Below are positions 24,201 through 35,172 of a stretch of 64,000 nucleotides of DNA, piece by piece. The stretch lies in NCBI RefSeq assembly GCF_037126465.1, contig NC_088202.1, positions 83,370,160-83,434,159 on the forward strand. The letters run 5' to 3'. Within the stretch, counting starts at the first letter, position 1. The number at the start of each line of letters is the position of its first letter. Source of the DNA: Ornithodoros turicata. Its lineage: Eukaryota; Arthropoda; Arachnida; Ixodida; Argasidae. The notes beneath the pieces were generated by a model. It was not told the DNA's origin and searched no databases. It saw only the letters and a list, made by a program, of their open reading frames with translations. A program made the position numbers and the translations under genes.

Positions 24201-24790
24201 CTATTCATGGTTCCGCTTCGCTTCTTGCAGGTTTACTCATTCCAGAAGCAAGAATTGTACCATTGTAAGGCGAATGGAAATAAACTGACATCGACTGAGA
24301 TAGGTGTTCCGTCTTGGCCAGTGACTGTAGGATGGCTCCACAAGCGTCACAACAAAGCCAATATTCATCTAGCTCTCTACAAGTAGCTAACTCCACATAG
24401 TAGCCTGCTTCACAGCAACATCAACACTACCTTGTGGCAGTACACATTACACAATATGTTGCATTGTGCTGTGGTATGATAACATACCGTTTGTCTCGCA
24501 ATATCTGTATATAAATATGATAAGGGCCCTAAGGGCACAGTGCATGGCTTATACCCTGCTCAATATATATCCATACCTGGCTGCGACATTGCATATCAGT
24601 GCAAGTTACAATACACATTTTCACATTTGACCGTTATGAGACATCTTCGGCCGTATTGAGACTTTGGCCGTAATGAGACACTTGGGGATTAAAGGATTAT
24701 CGGCCGTATTGAGACTTTCGGCCGTATTGAGACTTTCGGCCGTATTGAGACATCGGCCGTAATGAGACTTCGGCCGTAATGAGATACAAT
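21229..24790. mobile_element. 3.6-kb element with 18-bp-motif array termini, 9-bp duplication
   Basis: Both ends are arrays of a 17-19 bp unit (TCTCATTACGGCCGAAG with variants such as TCTCAATACGGCCGAAA), facing inward: about seven units on the left (21229-21365) and nine on the right (24628-24790). A shared spacer AATCCTTTAATCCCCAAG interrupts both arrays. The direct repeat CGCCGAAAA (21220-21228 and 24791-24799) looks like a 9-bp target duplication, as for MULE-type elements, although it resembles part of the array unit. The 3.3-kb interior has no recognised transposase, so the element is probably non-autonomous. Confidence 0.75.
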
Positions 24791-24905
24791 CGCCGAAAAC
24801 CACTGATCTCTGTGTATAAAGGTTGGATAGCAGATGGGTGAGGGTATCGCAAGAAGGGGTACGCCAACCGGCCGCCATATTGCGGTGCTCAAAAGAGCCA
24901 TTACA
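24791..24905. repeat. Dispersed repeat K, copy 1
   Basis: The segment from CACTGATCTCT through GGTTGGATAGCAGAT to GGCCGCCATATTGC matches, in reverse orientation, about 27690-27790. No coding content is seen. Confidence 0.6.
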
Positions 24906-26235
24906 GTCCATTGGAATGCATGTAAGCTGTGACAAGTTTTGCTGTTTGTGAGCTCTTCCCTAGCTGCTTCGCTAAAACTTTGCCACGGATCGCTACAGAA
25001 ATCCCTCGTGATTGGGTTCCTTACGTTTTTTGTGTGAAATCCCGTCACGTACATGTTATTTCCTGTCTATTTTGTACTCGTGTGAGGTCGTGTCGTTCCA
25101 ATTTTGTACTTTGAACTTCAATTATGTGATTTCTGGTTTTGTATGGTGTTGTATTTGTTGTGTTACGTTCCCTTTGTCGTCTGTCAGCGTGTGCAGCGTG
25201 TTGCTTCTCGTGTTTCTCCCATTTCCTTTCTGCTCGGGGGTGTGGAATGCCAGGCAGCAGTATTCTCAGAATTGACTCTCGGCATTCAGCAATGTTTGGC
25301 ACGTTTGTTTATGTAACCACCTTAATGTGCTTGGGTATAAACGTTATGCTTTGCACAGGAAGTTGAGATATGACTAGTTATGACACGAAATGCCCAACGG
25401 CACTAAAGCACTTCCAAAGGACTAGAATGATGTTAAGTATGTGATATAGATGCTATATGACGGTAAAAACATATCGACTAGAAATATGTGCACTGGGGAG
25501 GTAAATGGCGGTAAAGACAGTTCAAAATGACTAGAGGTAGAGTGAATAAGTCATAAAAAGGCTAAGTAGCAAGGTCTTGTGGTGAAAGCTCCAACATCAA
25601 AGTATCACAAGTCTAGTTGCAACAGCAATTTGAAGCAGTCAACCAGGTAAGTGGGCAGAGTGCATTACTGGTTGTTGAATATGATCAACCTTGACAATTG
25701 CTTTCGCAGATTAGGCCTGGCTGTCACCTTCTCTGTATATTCCTTGGCAAGGTGGTGCAGTCCGATACTGATGTAGCACTGGGAAACTTCTTTGATCAGA
25801 CGGATCACATTGTTTTCATTTGGGCTGCATTCAAACCTATGTTGTCGCAAACTTAAGCAGGGACAATAAAGAGTAGACATTCGAGGTTGAAAAATTATTT
25901 GTTGTCTCTAAGTAAAGTAAACATGCTGGAACGCACCAAAGACACATGTGGCTGGTGTGTTGTATGTCCCACTAATACGAGTTTGTACGTTAGGCAAAAT
26001 TTTCATGCAATACTTTTTTCTTATATGCTTTTGCCCATCTTAGTACTGTCCTATCCAATATGGAGTGGCTTTTAACTGCATATGAATGCATAATTCAGGA
26101 GTGTTTTCATATATTGGACTAGTTGCAGCTTTAAGGTGCCCTTCATGCAGTACTGATTCTAATCATCAACCATCGCTTGAAACTCTTAACTAGGGAACAT
26201 GATTCATAGAGGCTAGATTTTCATGCAAATACACA
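24906..26235. other. No recognised gene
   Basis: Only short open frames without motifs were seen. Confidence 0.4.
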
Positions 26236-26243
26236 CTTTCAAC

Positions 26244-26827
26244 CAGAGTTCGAGGTAACTCGTTACTGTAACTAAGTTCCTTTTCTTGGTAACTATATAA
26301 CTTAACTCGCTAATTTTGCGCCGTGGTAACTTTCAGAGGAACTCCTTTTTCAGGTAACTTTGCCAAAGTAACTTAAGTTAAGTTCCAAGCTACTTTTAAT
26401 TTGCTTTTCACTCACGTCCACTTGTCTTCTTGGTTTCTCTGCGGTTCTTCCATGGCATTTTATGTTATAAAACGTGATGTTCAGTCAATGACAGTATTCT
26501 GTTCAGGAAGTAAGAACTGCTGCTATTGAAATGAAGCTGAACTATTGTGCGCCCACAGGGAATAAGATGCAAAGCGTTCGCATTGTTGGACATAAATGAA
26601 AACTCTACGCAGGCAACTCAGGGTCGAACCCAACTGCTCACACGCGCTGTACCTGTGTAGTGCTATTTTGTGTCCGAAGTAACTTGGGAGTAACTCGTTC
26701 TTTTTTTAAGTAACTCCGTAACTGCGAGTTACGTTTCGGGCTGAATAACTTCGTTATTAACTTAGTTACATTTTTCACACGGTAACTTCGTAAGGAGTTC
26801 CTTTTGACGGTTAACTCTCCATCTATG
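26244..26827. mobile_element. hAT-like element with GTAACT arrays, copy 1
   Basis: It is flanked by a perfect 8-bp duplication CTTTCAAC (26236-26243 and 26828-26835). The left end is CAGAGTTCGAGGTAAC and the right end, read in reverse, CATAGATGGAGAGTTAAC. Both terminal thirds are dense arrays of GTAACT/AGTTAC-type words. A second copy lies at 34601-35563 in reverse orientation. It has no coding capacity. Confidence 0.85.
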
Positions 26828-26959
26828 CTTTCAACTCTGCCTGCTTTTTGTACACTATATAAAGTAAGATACTTTTGCCCCGGTGAATTTGTTGCATGTT
26901 TTAAATGCATACAAGTGAATTTCTAGAGGTGCATATTTTGAGCAAGATTAATGAATTTT

Positions 26960-27195
26960 TCATGCATGTGTGTTCAACCAGCTTTTAGTGCATATAAATC
27001 CGGCCTCTAGATATGACGTATGCATTATTACTTTCTGGAGGTGCTCTGGGAAGTCGAACTTGTTGGGTACAGCGTCAGGCCTCAGTCGAACGGTTTGTCC
27101 GGTTCTGTCGAAGCACCTGTCTTTAAAATGTTTGCTGCAGACCAGTGATGTCCTCGACGGCGTCCAGTTCTTTTGCCTGACATTCACCACACACT
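26960..27195 (-). pseudogene. THAP-type zinc finger fragment
   Basis: The minus strand encodes [18 protein letters not shown], then [20 protein letters not shown] and [11 protein letters not shown]. This matches the C-terminal half of a THAP domain: W, PS, C-x2-H (VCSKHF), and the AVP and FP motifs. THAP domains bind DNA in transposases (P-element/THAP9 type) and in host regulators. The N-terminal C-x2-4-C half would be in an upstream exon at higher coordinates, and I did not find it. A stop at 26960 ends the frame. It could be an isolated exon of a real gene or a transposon remnant. Confidence 0.6.
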
Positions 27196-27689
27196 TTTTT
27201 AAATGTTGTGGGCGGCTGTGAGGGAACCTGCATTGAACAATTTATGCCACCAATTACGGCAGGGATGACAAGGCTGATCCAAGCAAGCAATCGTCGATAC
27301 CGTGACCAACAAACTGAGCCGTATATCCCATACCTGACAAGCGCACTTCAACGCCTGCTGCGTGCCGAGACCATACCCGTGAACTGCAGGAAGTCTGGAC
27401 TATCACAATGACTCTATCCAGATAACGTACCGCTTAAAGTTTAACGTTTAGATCTTAAGATACGAGTCACAAAGTGCCGGGCACATGCTTCAACAGCAAC
27501 GTTTTGTAGCCCCGGTCGTGGACTAATAAATCACATTTATTTGTAACACTAAGTCACTTACTTGTGAAATGTCGTCCCCGGTGCCTTGCCAGTACGGGCA
27601 GCACACCAATAACCACAGCAAGCGGACATGACACCACAAAAATGCTACGCAAAGGCGCATGCAGAATATGCAGCTGAGTCGCGGACGGC
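27196..27689. other. No recognised gene
   Basis: A short plus-strand open frame to 27411 has no motif that I recognise. Confidence 0.35.
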
Positions 27690-27795
27690 AATGTTTTGAG
27701 CTTCGCAAGATGGCGGCCGGTGACCGTACGCACCGTACGGTTGCACCCTCAATCTGCTATCCAACCTATTACTATAGAGATCAGTGCCGAAAACC
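27690..27795. repeat. Dispersed repeat K, copy 2
   Basis: This is the reverse complement of about 24791-24905 with moderate divergence. It contains the small palindrome ACCGTACGCACCGTACGGT near 27723. Confidence 0.6.
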
Positions 27796-27799
27796 GCCT

Positions 27800-28157
27800 C
27801 CCGCTGCAAACAGCTGCCATCTTGCTTCGCGATGCCAATGCCAATCGGTCGAACCGACTGAGAGCATGGTCGTTTGAGCGAAATCACGCGTCCTACAACT
27901 AATGTGCATGCGCGACACTATGATCGGACGTTGCATTCGGGCTAAAATGTCGTTGGCTCCTCTAATGACAACGGAATTGCGGCAGGTCAAGTAAAAAACA
28001 CAATGTTTGATAAGGGATGTCTCTTCTGTAACGCTAGATGCTTTCAAGTTACTGCAGGCAGTGTGAGTTGCTGAGGCGTATGTCCGTCACCGTCACCAAA
28101 GTGTTTAGCTCCTTTGTACTCTAGGAGCGGGTTGGAAATTTTTGGTTCATACACTAT
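27800..28157. repeat. 358-bp direct repeat R1, copy 1
   Basis: This sequence, from GCTGCAAACAGCTGCCATC to TTTTTGGTTCATACACTAT, recurs in the same orientation at 30803-31161 with few differences. It has no coding capacity. Confidence 0.85.
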
Positions 28158-28297
28158 AGGTGGCGTGCATATGACGTCACACCATAGCTTTACCCGTGCT
28201 TTTTCCCTCTTTCTGGTGAACCGGCGCACCTCGCCCATACGCATGCTTCTTTTCCCTCTTTCTGGTGAACCAGCGCACGTCAATGCACCCCACCTAC

Positions 28298-29777
28298 TAG
28301 TGATGGGCAAGTCAGTTCATTTTTGTGAACTAATTCATTTAGTTCAGTTCACTCCACTGAACTGTCTAAAAGAATAGTTCATTCGTTCACCTGTTCGCAA
28401 TTAAACACAATCAAGTAATATAAAATGGCTCGACCAAGAGAGATACAACAAAATGATCTTGCAATTCAGTTTTCCAAAGGTTCGAGAACATCAACATAGC
28501 AAACGTAATCTTTTAGGTCGCTTTTTTATTTTGCTTTAATTTTCTACGTATATTTTTAACGAGAAAAGTATTGCACAGATCAATATGCAAGGTGCCGTCG
28601 TCGTTCATTGTTACAATCGTGTATTTCTGATCACTTACGTCTGCTTGCTGCGAACTTGAGAACACAGAAGTGTGATAGAGTAACCGCAGTTTCAACTCAT
28701 TTCATTCAAATGCATGAGAGAGCTTGAAGAAAAGTACAACGTCTAGCGTTGTGGAGGAAAAATTGGGAAGCTTGCAGTGTATTGCCGCAAAAATATAGCG
28801 TGCCCGCTCCAGGGTGTGCCAGTCACACAAGCAGTCAGCCAGAAGTTAGAACATAACGGCGCCACTAGCAGTCCACAATTGCGAGAAGGAGCTCAGAGCG
28901 ATCTCAGCGCAATCAGTTCTAAATGATTTACTCTTGTTCAGCGTTCGCCGTTCATAGTTCATATAGTTCACTTGCCCACAGTACTTGAATCCATACGGCG
29001 TTCAAAGCCGCTCTGCTGGCTCTCCCTCCCCGCGCTTTTCCTTAAGCGCATGCGCCGTGGACGAGTAACAGTTCTGACAGGCGCTGCGAGTACTTCCAAA
29101 CGACCCGCGGCGTCGTTTAGTTCTTTAGTTCATCCAGTTCTCTTCCTTCACACCTTCACACAGTCCACTCGAAGCTCTCCCTCCCCGCGCTTTTCCTTAA
29201 GCGCATGCGCTGTGGACTACCACCTTCTCTGACGGCCAACGGCAGACCCTGCGAGTGCTTCAAAACGTCCCGCGGCATCGTTTAGTTCTTTAGTTCATCC
29301 AGTTCTCTTCCTTCACACCATCACTAAGTCCACTTGAGGCTCTGCCTCGCCGCACCGCCCGCGCTCTTCCGTAAGCGCATGCGCTGTGGACGAGCAGCAG
29401 TTCTGACAGGCAACGGCAGGCTCTGCGAGTCCTTCAAAACGACTCGCGACGTCGTTTAGTTCTTTAGTTCATCCAGTTCTCTTCCTTCACACAGTCCACT
29501 TCAGCGCAGCGTCACAGCCACTCAAGGCCACAGCGTATGCGCCGTGGTCTCCCGCCCTTCTTCTTGCGCGCATGTGCTTTGTTAGCTTTACAAAACGTTC
29601 GTTAGATGGCGCAGATGTCACACTTGGAAGCGTATCAAAGCGTATGCGTTGTGGGTGTCGAGGCCCAGTGAACTGAATTGAAGAACTAATGTTTTGGTTG
29701 TTGTTGAACTAGTTCGTTCAGTTCACCCGAATGACTAGTTCAGTTTGAAGGGTTCGTCCACGAACGTCACATCACTA
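28298..29777. mobile_element. hAT-like element with AGTTC arrays and inner tandem repeats
   Basis: It is flanked by a perfect 8-bp duplication CCACCTAC (28290-28297 and 29778-29785). The ends are TAGTGATGGGC and, inverted, CATCACTA. Just inside both ends are arrays of TTCAGTTC/GAACTAGTTC words (28310-28385 and 29690-29755). It has no transposase. The middle (about 28985-29515) holds three to four tandem units of about 160 bp. Confidence 0.9.
28985..29515 (+). repeat. ~160-bp tandem repeat inside the hAT-like element
   Basis: Each unit carries CTTAAGCGCATGCGC, a GACGAGCAGCAGTTCTGACAGG-like block and TTTAGTTCTTTAGTTCATCC. Unit starts are near 29019, 29174 and 29338, with partial units at both edges. 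Confidence 0.8.
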
Positions 29778-29789
29778 CCACCTACAGAT

Positions 29790-30450
29790 CTCTCCCTGTT
29801 TGTTCCTGTTTGGCAGTTCCGTGGGACTGTCTGCCTAGCACTGGTTGATCCTGCTCTTCGTTTTCAAGGCGAGAGCAGTACTATTTTTGAAATTGATGTG
29901 GGCAAGCTTTCGCTTCTCCCATCCTACAGTTGGCAGTACGAAATGTAAATTTGTAAATGACGTCATAGTGTTCGACAGCTCCACCAATTTGGTAGAGTTG
30001 AACTACGCTCGAAGCTAGAGGCGAAGAAGGTCGCGCCCGAAAGCCAGTGTCTTGAGGGGATTGCGATGGTCCCTGAAAGGGACGCGACCCTCGGTCCTAC
30101 TTTTTTTTCAATAGGAGGCAGCGAACAACTGCCCATTCGTGGAACCCAGCCCTCCCCTTCCGATTTGTTTCGGTTTCAGTCTGTCTACCAACGTCATGAT
30201 GACGTTTCTTGGGTAGAGGTCTATTGCGATTCCAATGAAGAGTTCTGAGGGATGTTTGGCATGGCAGTTCCGTGGGACTGCCTGGGTCCTTCAGCAAGAC
30301 GGGCGTAGGACGTGTTCTTCGTTTATAGGGCGATGCAGTGTTCTTTTTGTAACGCCATGCAACGTGGACCAGTAAGAAGATCTGCAGAAATGAAAAAGCA
30401 AAAAGAAGAGAGAAGTAATATCAGAGGTGGATATTATACCAGATAAGGTT
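29790..30450. repeat. Dispersed repeat X and duplicated segments
   Basis: 29802-29945 matches 31188-31335, and 30285-30450 matches 31331-31497, in the same orientation. 30055-30225 (GGGACGCGACCCTCGG, AACTGCCCATTCGTGG, then a TGATGACGT block) matches 34850-35178. These look like pieces of one larger non-coding element family. Confidence 0.65.
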
Positions 30451-30802
30451 TTATCCCAAGCAGCACACAATATTGGACGAATATTGGCTGGTCATTGGCG
30501 ATACGGGTCCAATATGGGACACGTTTTGCCCAGACTTCTCCATATTGGCTCAAACTTGGCAATATGGGCCCCATATTGCCCGTGTACACCCCATATTGAC
30601 TGAAAATGCAGAAAATGGTACCTATCCGTGTTGTACAAAGTGCCCAAGCATCACGGCAAGATTGGAGGTTGAAGCATGTGAAATGCCCAATTCAATACGT
30701 CGTTGCATCCAACAACTTCCCGCAGATGATACACGGTGTTCAAAACAGTCAACATACGTGGCAATCCCACTGTAACATGCACTGCAACTCAACTTTCCAC
30801 TT

Positions 30803-31161
30803 GCTGCAAACAGCCGCCATCTTGCTTCGCGATGCCAATGCCACTCGGTCGAACCGACTAAGAGCGTGGTCGCTTGAGCGAAATCACGCGTCCTACAACT
30901 AATGCGCATGCGCGACTCTCGGATCGGACGTTTCATTCGGGCTAAAATGTCGCTGGTTCCCCTAATGACAACGGAATTGCGGCTGGTCAAGTAAAAAACA
31001 CAATGTTTGATAGGAAGGGATGTCTCTTCTGTAACGCTAGGTGCTTTCAAGGTATTGCAGGTAGTGTGAGTTACTGAGGCGTATGTCCGTCACCGTCACG
31101 AAAGTGTTTCGCTCCTTTGTTACTCTAAGAGCGGGTTGGAAATTTTTGGTTCATACACTAT
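30803..31161. repeat. 358-bp direct repeat R1, copy 2
   Basis: This is nearly the same sequence as 27800-28157 in the same orientation, about 3 kb away. Confidence 0.85.
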
Positions 31162-31162
31162 T

Positions 31163-31497
31163 GCGATCCTACTGGAGGCTTCTGAGGGATGCTTGACATT
31201 GGCAGTTCCGTGAGATTGCCTGCCTAGCACTAGTTGATCCTGCTCTTCGTTTTTAAGGCGAGAGCAGTATTATTCTTAAAATGTGATGTGGGCAAGCTTT
31301 CGCTTGTCCCATCCTACAGTTGGCAATACGACTGCATGGGTCCTACAGCAAGACGGGCGTAGTACTTGTTCTTCGTTTTTAGGGCGATGCAGTGTTGTTT
31401 TTGTAACGCTATGCAACGTGGATTAATAAAAAGAGCTGCAGAAATGAAAAAGCAAAAAGAAGAGAGAAGTAATATCAGTGGTGGATATTATACCGGA
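31163..31497. repeat. Second copies of the 29802-29945 and 30222-30450 segments
   Basis: Matched blocks include GGCAGTTCCGTG, TGATCCTGCTCTTCGTTTT, GCAAGACGGGCGTAG and AAGAAGAGAGAAGTAATATC. The order of blocks differs between the two regions. Confidence 0.7.
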
Positions 31498-31836
31498 TAA
31501 TGTTTTATTATTACACGGACTCCCCGTTCGCGTTATCACGGAAATATTGGCGCAATATGGGCAAAATGGGCTTGCCAATATGGGCAGCCCATATTGGTCC
31601 AATATGAAGCCTGATTGCACTCCACATATTGGTCCCATATTGGCAGCCCATATTGAACCAATATTGGTAATCCTGGCAGCCCATATGGGTCTAATATTGG
31701 ACCAATATTGGCGTGCTGCTTGGGCTGGCAGGGAGCGCGCGGCCAGGCTCAAAAGACTTAACGATAACGCTGAGGGAGCTGTCGGTCTCGCGGGAATAGG
31801 CCATGTCTCCCTGGACCTCAATGACCCGCTGGGGGG

Positions 31837-32413
31837 GTCCCCGAAATCCACCATTTAGGATAAACGCTTAAGAATAAAACATCCAAGAATAATCCGCTTA
31901 AAAACTACGCGGTTAAAAATAGATCTCCTAAAATAAACCGCTTACTATCCCCGCTTAGAGATCACCGTTTAATAATCCACCATTAAAAATAAACTCTTTC
32001 AAAATCCCCTCACCATCTAGCACGGAGGCGCACTGATCGCAATTTGCGCAGGGTTAGATCAGGTTATGTTAGGTTAGGTTAGTTTGGTTTCGGTTAGTTT
32101 GGGATAGTTTAGGATAGTTTGGTCCTGTGAGGTTAGTTTAAGCCCCTTGCTTGCAGTTCACCTTGATTTGGGCCATACCACATGGCTCTAGCAACTGTAG
32201 GGTGGATTTGGGGGATTTTGGAACGATTTATTTTTAACGATATATTCTTAACCGTGGATTCCTTAGCGTTTTTATTTAAACGGGGATATTTCGGCGATTA
32301 TTTTTGTGCGTTGATTTTTAAGCGTATATTCTGGGAGATATATTTTTAACAGTGGGTAGTTACGCGTTTATTTTTGAAAGATTATTTTTAAAAGTTTCAA
32401 ACAGGATACACCC
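31837..32413. mobile_element. Element with AATAAACCGCTTA arrays, copy 1
   Basis: On the left, words such as AATAAACCGCTTA and AATAATCCGCTTA are repeated (31860-31995). On the right, inverted versions such as GTTTATTTTTAACG are repeated (32215-32400). The right end is GGATACACCC, which matches the GGGTGTAT start of the copy at 54670. The left boundary near 31837 is approximate and no target duplication is clear. Confidence 0.6.
32055..32085 (+). repeat. Short interstitial TTAGG-like tract
   Basis: GTTATGTTAGGTTAGGTTAG is a short run of the arthropod telomere motif inside the AATAAACCGC element. It is too short to suggest a telomere. Confidence 0.5.
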
Positions 32414-33605
32414 GACATGGGGTTGTGGTCCACATCCCAGAAAGAGGCGATAGGGTTCTCACAGCGAAAAACGACCGGTATACCATCGGCACGGCTCTGC
32501 TTATACCGTACTATTTGGAAACCATCCGGTCACACTTTACTGTCATGGATGTAGTTCGTTAACGGGACCACTGCGTTTTTCTAACCAAAGAAAATAACTA
32601 GGTAAACGATATGTTCATATGTTGAAGTGCATATAAAAAAGGTTCTAGACCACACAAATTTATAATTTTTATACCAGCATTTACGGTGTATATGTACTGG
32701 CGTACATACATGTACATAAAGTAATGGTGTATTTATTTTTTTACCTTTCAAACGCGTTCACTAATTTTTAAAAGCCAGTGGTCCCGGTAGCGAACCACAG
32801 CCACAGTCATCCAGACACACTGGAATTGGGTCGGAGAACTGTACCTCCAATCGCAGGCGTCCTGCTCCTGAAATGCCGCACTCATGGTGCCGAAGTCAGT
32901 AAGAAGAGTAAGTAAGAAACTCGGTGCGTGAAGTGCGTGCGCGGTGAGGCAGACATAACATCTTCGCTTGTCTTCCTTCCCGCTGGCGACCGACTTCTCG
33001 CCAGCCTGGGCCGCTGCGCACCCTCGTCTCCCTCAGGAGGACCCGTGGTCCGGCGGTTTCCTCCCCCCCCCCTCCATAACTACGGGGGCGAAGGGGAAAG
33101 ATTCCGCCAATATCCGAAAACCCAGAAACCGAAAAAAAGGCAAAATATATGAATTTCGTGAAGAGCCAGCTGAGAACACGTCAGATCAGTTCTACTTCGT
33201 CGTCGTCGTCGTCATGATGGCACTCACCATTACTCACGGCAACTGAAGGTGATGGCATGAAATAAAGTTTTTGTCGTCTAGGGTTGCACCGTAGGGAAAG
33301 GGCCAGTTTTTCAAAGAAGCATTCGTACGTCGTCTGACTTCTAGTTCGTTTTTTTTTTTTTTTTTTTTGCTTACGCAGGCGTAGTGCAGACACACAATGC
33401 GCGATGCAGACGCACACGAAGCAGGACAAGACAATGCAATTTCGAGTATTGACTTTAAAATAATTTTTTTATTTGTGCAAGAAGTTTGTTAGGCTTTGCT
33501 TCCAACCGGAAACGTTTCCGCTCCTCTTCTCTTTGTGCGTGTCTCTGTAGGGCGCCTTTCATGCACGAACAGAGCTAAAAGCAGCCCTAGTTCGCATGTA
33601 CTTAT
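32414..33605. other. No recognised gene
   Basis: A run of CGTCGTCGT (near 33199), a T-run near 33350 and a C-run near 33064 are visible. No coding sequence is supported. Confidence 0.4.
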
Positions 33606-33995
33606 TTATCTGGAATGTTGTTCGGGAACATACAAATTCCATATTCCGTTTTGAAAGCAGATGTCGGAGCTGCTTTCGTGCTCGATGCATTGTTCACTGA
33701 ATCTGGCATCCAACACGAAAGAAAGAAAAGATTGAAATTTCCATGTAGCCGACAAGACGCATTTGGCCGTGTCGCCACTCGAGGTAGAGCCTTTACTTTC
33801 CTTTTCGAAGCCTGCTACAAGAGCCATACTTTTAGCTGGCATAGAACCAAAGGAGAGAAAGAGCATAAGTACACACTTACCATCCGTCCATTTGATGCGT
33901 CCGTATATAGATGTTTGCATAAGGCTGCTTCCACAATAAAATAAAACTGTGGAAGCTGCCGTTGGCGCTGCACTGAACACTTTGTAAAAAACCAC
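33606..33995 (-). CDS. Unknown 129-codon open frame, possibly spliced
   Basis: This minus-strand frame (MVFYKVFSAAPTAAS...) stays open to 33606. Another frame runs from 34135 to 33815 and overlaps it. A donor-like GGATG|GTAAGTG and an acceptor-like TCTATGCCAG lie 45 bp apart near 33888-33840. Removing that piece keeps this frame open. No domain is recognised, so it may be chance, a transposon remnant or an exon of an unknown gene. Confidence 0.2.
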   Translation of the reverse strand: MVFYKVFSAAPTAASTVLFYCGSSLMQTSIYGRIKWTDGKCVLMLFLSFGSMPAKSMALVAGFEKESKGSTSSGDTAKCVLSATWKFQSFLSFVLDARFSEQCIEHESSSDICFQNGIWNLYVPEQHSR

Positions 33996-34135
33996 AAAGT
34001 AGCCAGGGGCTTTTCTGAGACAGGCCTTTCACATTTTGAAGGAATTTCGAATTTCTGTTTTATCCTGTGTCCGACCATGTTGCTTTTCTGATTTGCTTCC
34101 TGCCCGCCCAGCAGTAGCTCCACCGTTATAGTCAT

Positions 34136-34600
34136 TTAGCGTATAGGAGGCCGTCAGAAAGTACTGACAATGTCAAACGTACTTGTATAATTGGAATTGA
34201 AAAACAAAACAAAAGAAAAGACACGGAAATATAGGCTCCATCAACATGAACGTAGTCGTCGCACCGACAGTCTTAAAAACAGAACTTCACCACATAACTT
34301 ATTACTTTTGTTTGTTTTGTTTTCACATTGAGTACAATACAATGTGGGTCGGCTCTGTGCAAAAAGCTGCATATGCAAGTTTGACACGGCACAGGGCGGG
34401 ATAGTGACAGTCATCAATGCATAGAAAGAGAAATGGCTCTTGCGTACATCATTCTCTACATACTACATATAATCAAATTCTGAGTATAACACAAGGACAC
34501 TAAGGGGTGAAGCGAAGCAAGTACGTATATGGGAAAACTTTTTGCATAATATACGAGTATGTTACTAAACATGACTCTCTGGATCTCTCGTGTGGTATCC
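34136..34600. other. No recognised gene
   Basis: No motif or repeat match was seen. Confidence 0.35.
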
Positions 34601-34829
34601 CATAGATTGAGAAGTTACCCGTCAAAAAGAACTCGTTGCAAGTTAAGTTACCGTGTGAAAAATGTAACTAAGTTAATAACAAAGTTCTTCAGCCTGAAAC
34701 GTAACTCGCAGTTACAGAGTTACTTAAAGAAAAGAAGAAGAAGAAAGAGTTTCTTCCGAGTTGCTTCGGACACAAAATAGCACTACGCAGGTGCAGCGCG
34801 CATGAGCAGTTGAGTTAGACCTTGCGCGC

Positions 34830-35172
34830 CTCAATACCCACGGTCCTGAGGGGATTACAATATGGTCCCTTTAAGGGACGCGACCCTTGGTACCGCTTTT
34901 CGTTCAATGGGAGGCAGAGAACAAGTGCCCATGAAAAAATGGCTAGGAAGCAAGCGAGCTGGTGAAGATGATGCATAATGTAAAACTCAGAGACTAGGGA
35001 ACACGAAAGGACAGACTTCGTGTTTGTGTCTGTCCTTTCGTGTTCCGTAGTCGCGGGGTTTTACATTATGCAACAAGTGCCCGTTCGTGGAACCCAGCCC
35101 TCTCCTTCCGATTTCCTTCGGTTTCAGTCTGTCTACCAATGTCATGATGACGTTTCGCTGGTAGAGGTCTAT
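34830..35172 (+). repeat. Dispersed repeat X inserted in the GTAACT element
   Basis: The sequence GGGACGCGACCC...TGCCCGTTCGTGG...GATGACGTTTCGCTGG matches 30055-30225. On both sides the GTAACT element resumes where its other copy is continuous (CGAACGCTTTGCATCTTAT at about 35173). Confidence 0.65.
34931..35071 (-). mobile_element. Hairpin retroposon, copy 2
   Basis: This is the same hairpin as 12583-12729 in reverse orientation. The tail (AAAAAATGGCTAGGAAGCAA in plus sense) is on the left, then the two complementary arms follow. It is flanked by a perfect 11-bp duplication AACAAGTGCCC (34920-34930 and 35072-35082). The uninterrupted relative near 30110-30145 shows the empty site. Confidence 0.85.

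Larger units (their letters stand above)
30455..31724. mobile_element. Element with ATATTGG arrays (CCCAAGCAGCAC ends)
   Basis: The left end CCCAAGCAGCAC at 30455 leads into an array of AATATTGG/CCATATTG words to about 30600. The right end GTGCTGCTTGGG (31713-31724) is the exact inverted copy and is preceded by the same kind of array from about 31545. No target duplication is visible. The two ends may belong to one element or to two truncated copies, because duplicated segments lie between them. Confidence 0.6.

Noticed and set aside
32055..32085. Telomere or telomere-fusion remnant
   Set aside because: Only two or three TTAGG-like units occur, and similar short runs (near 17419) are scattered.
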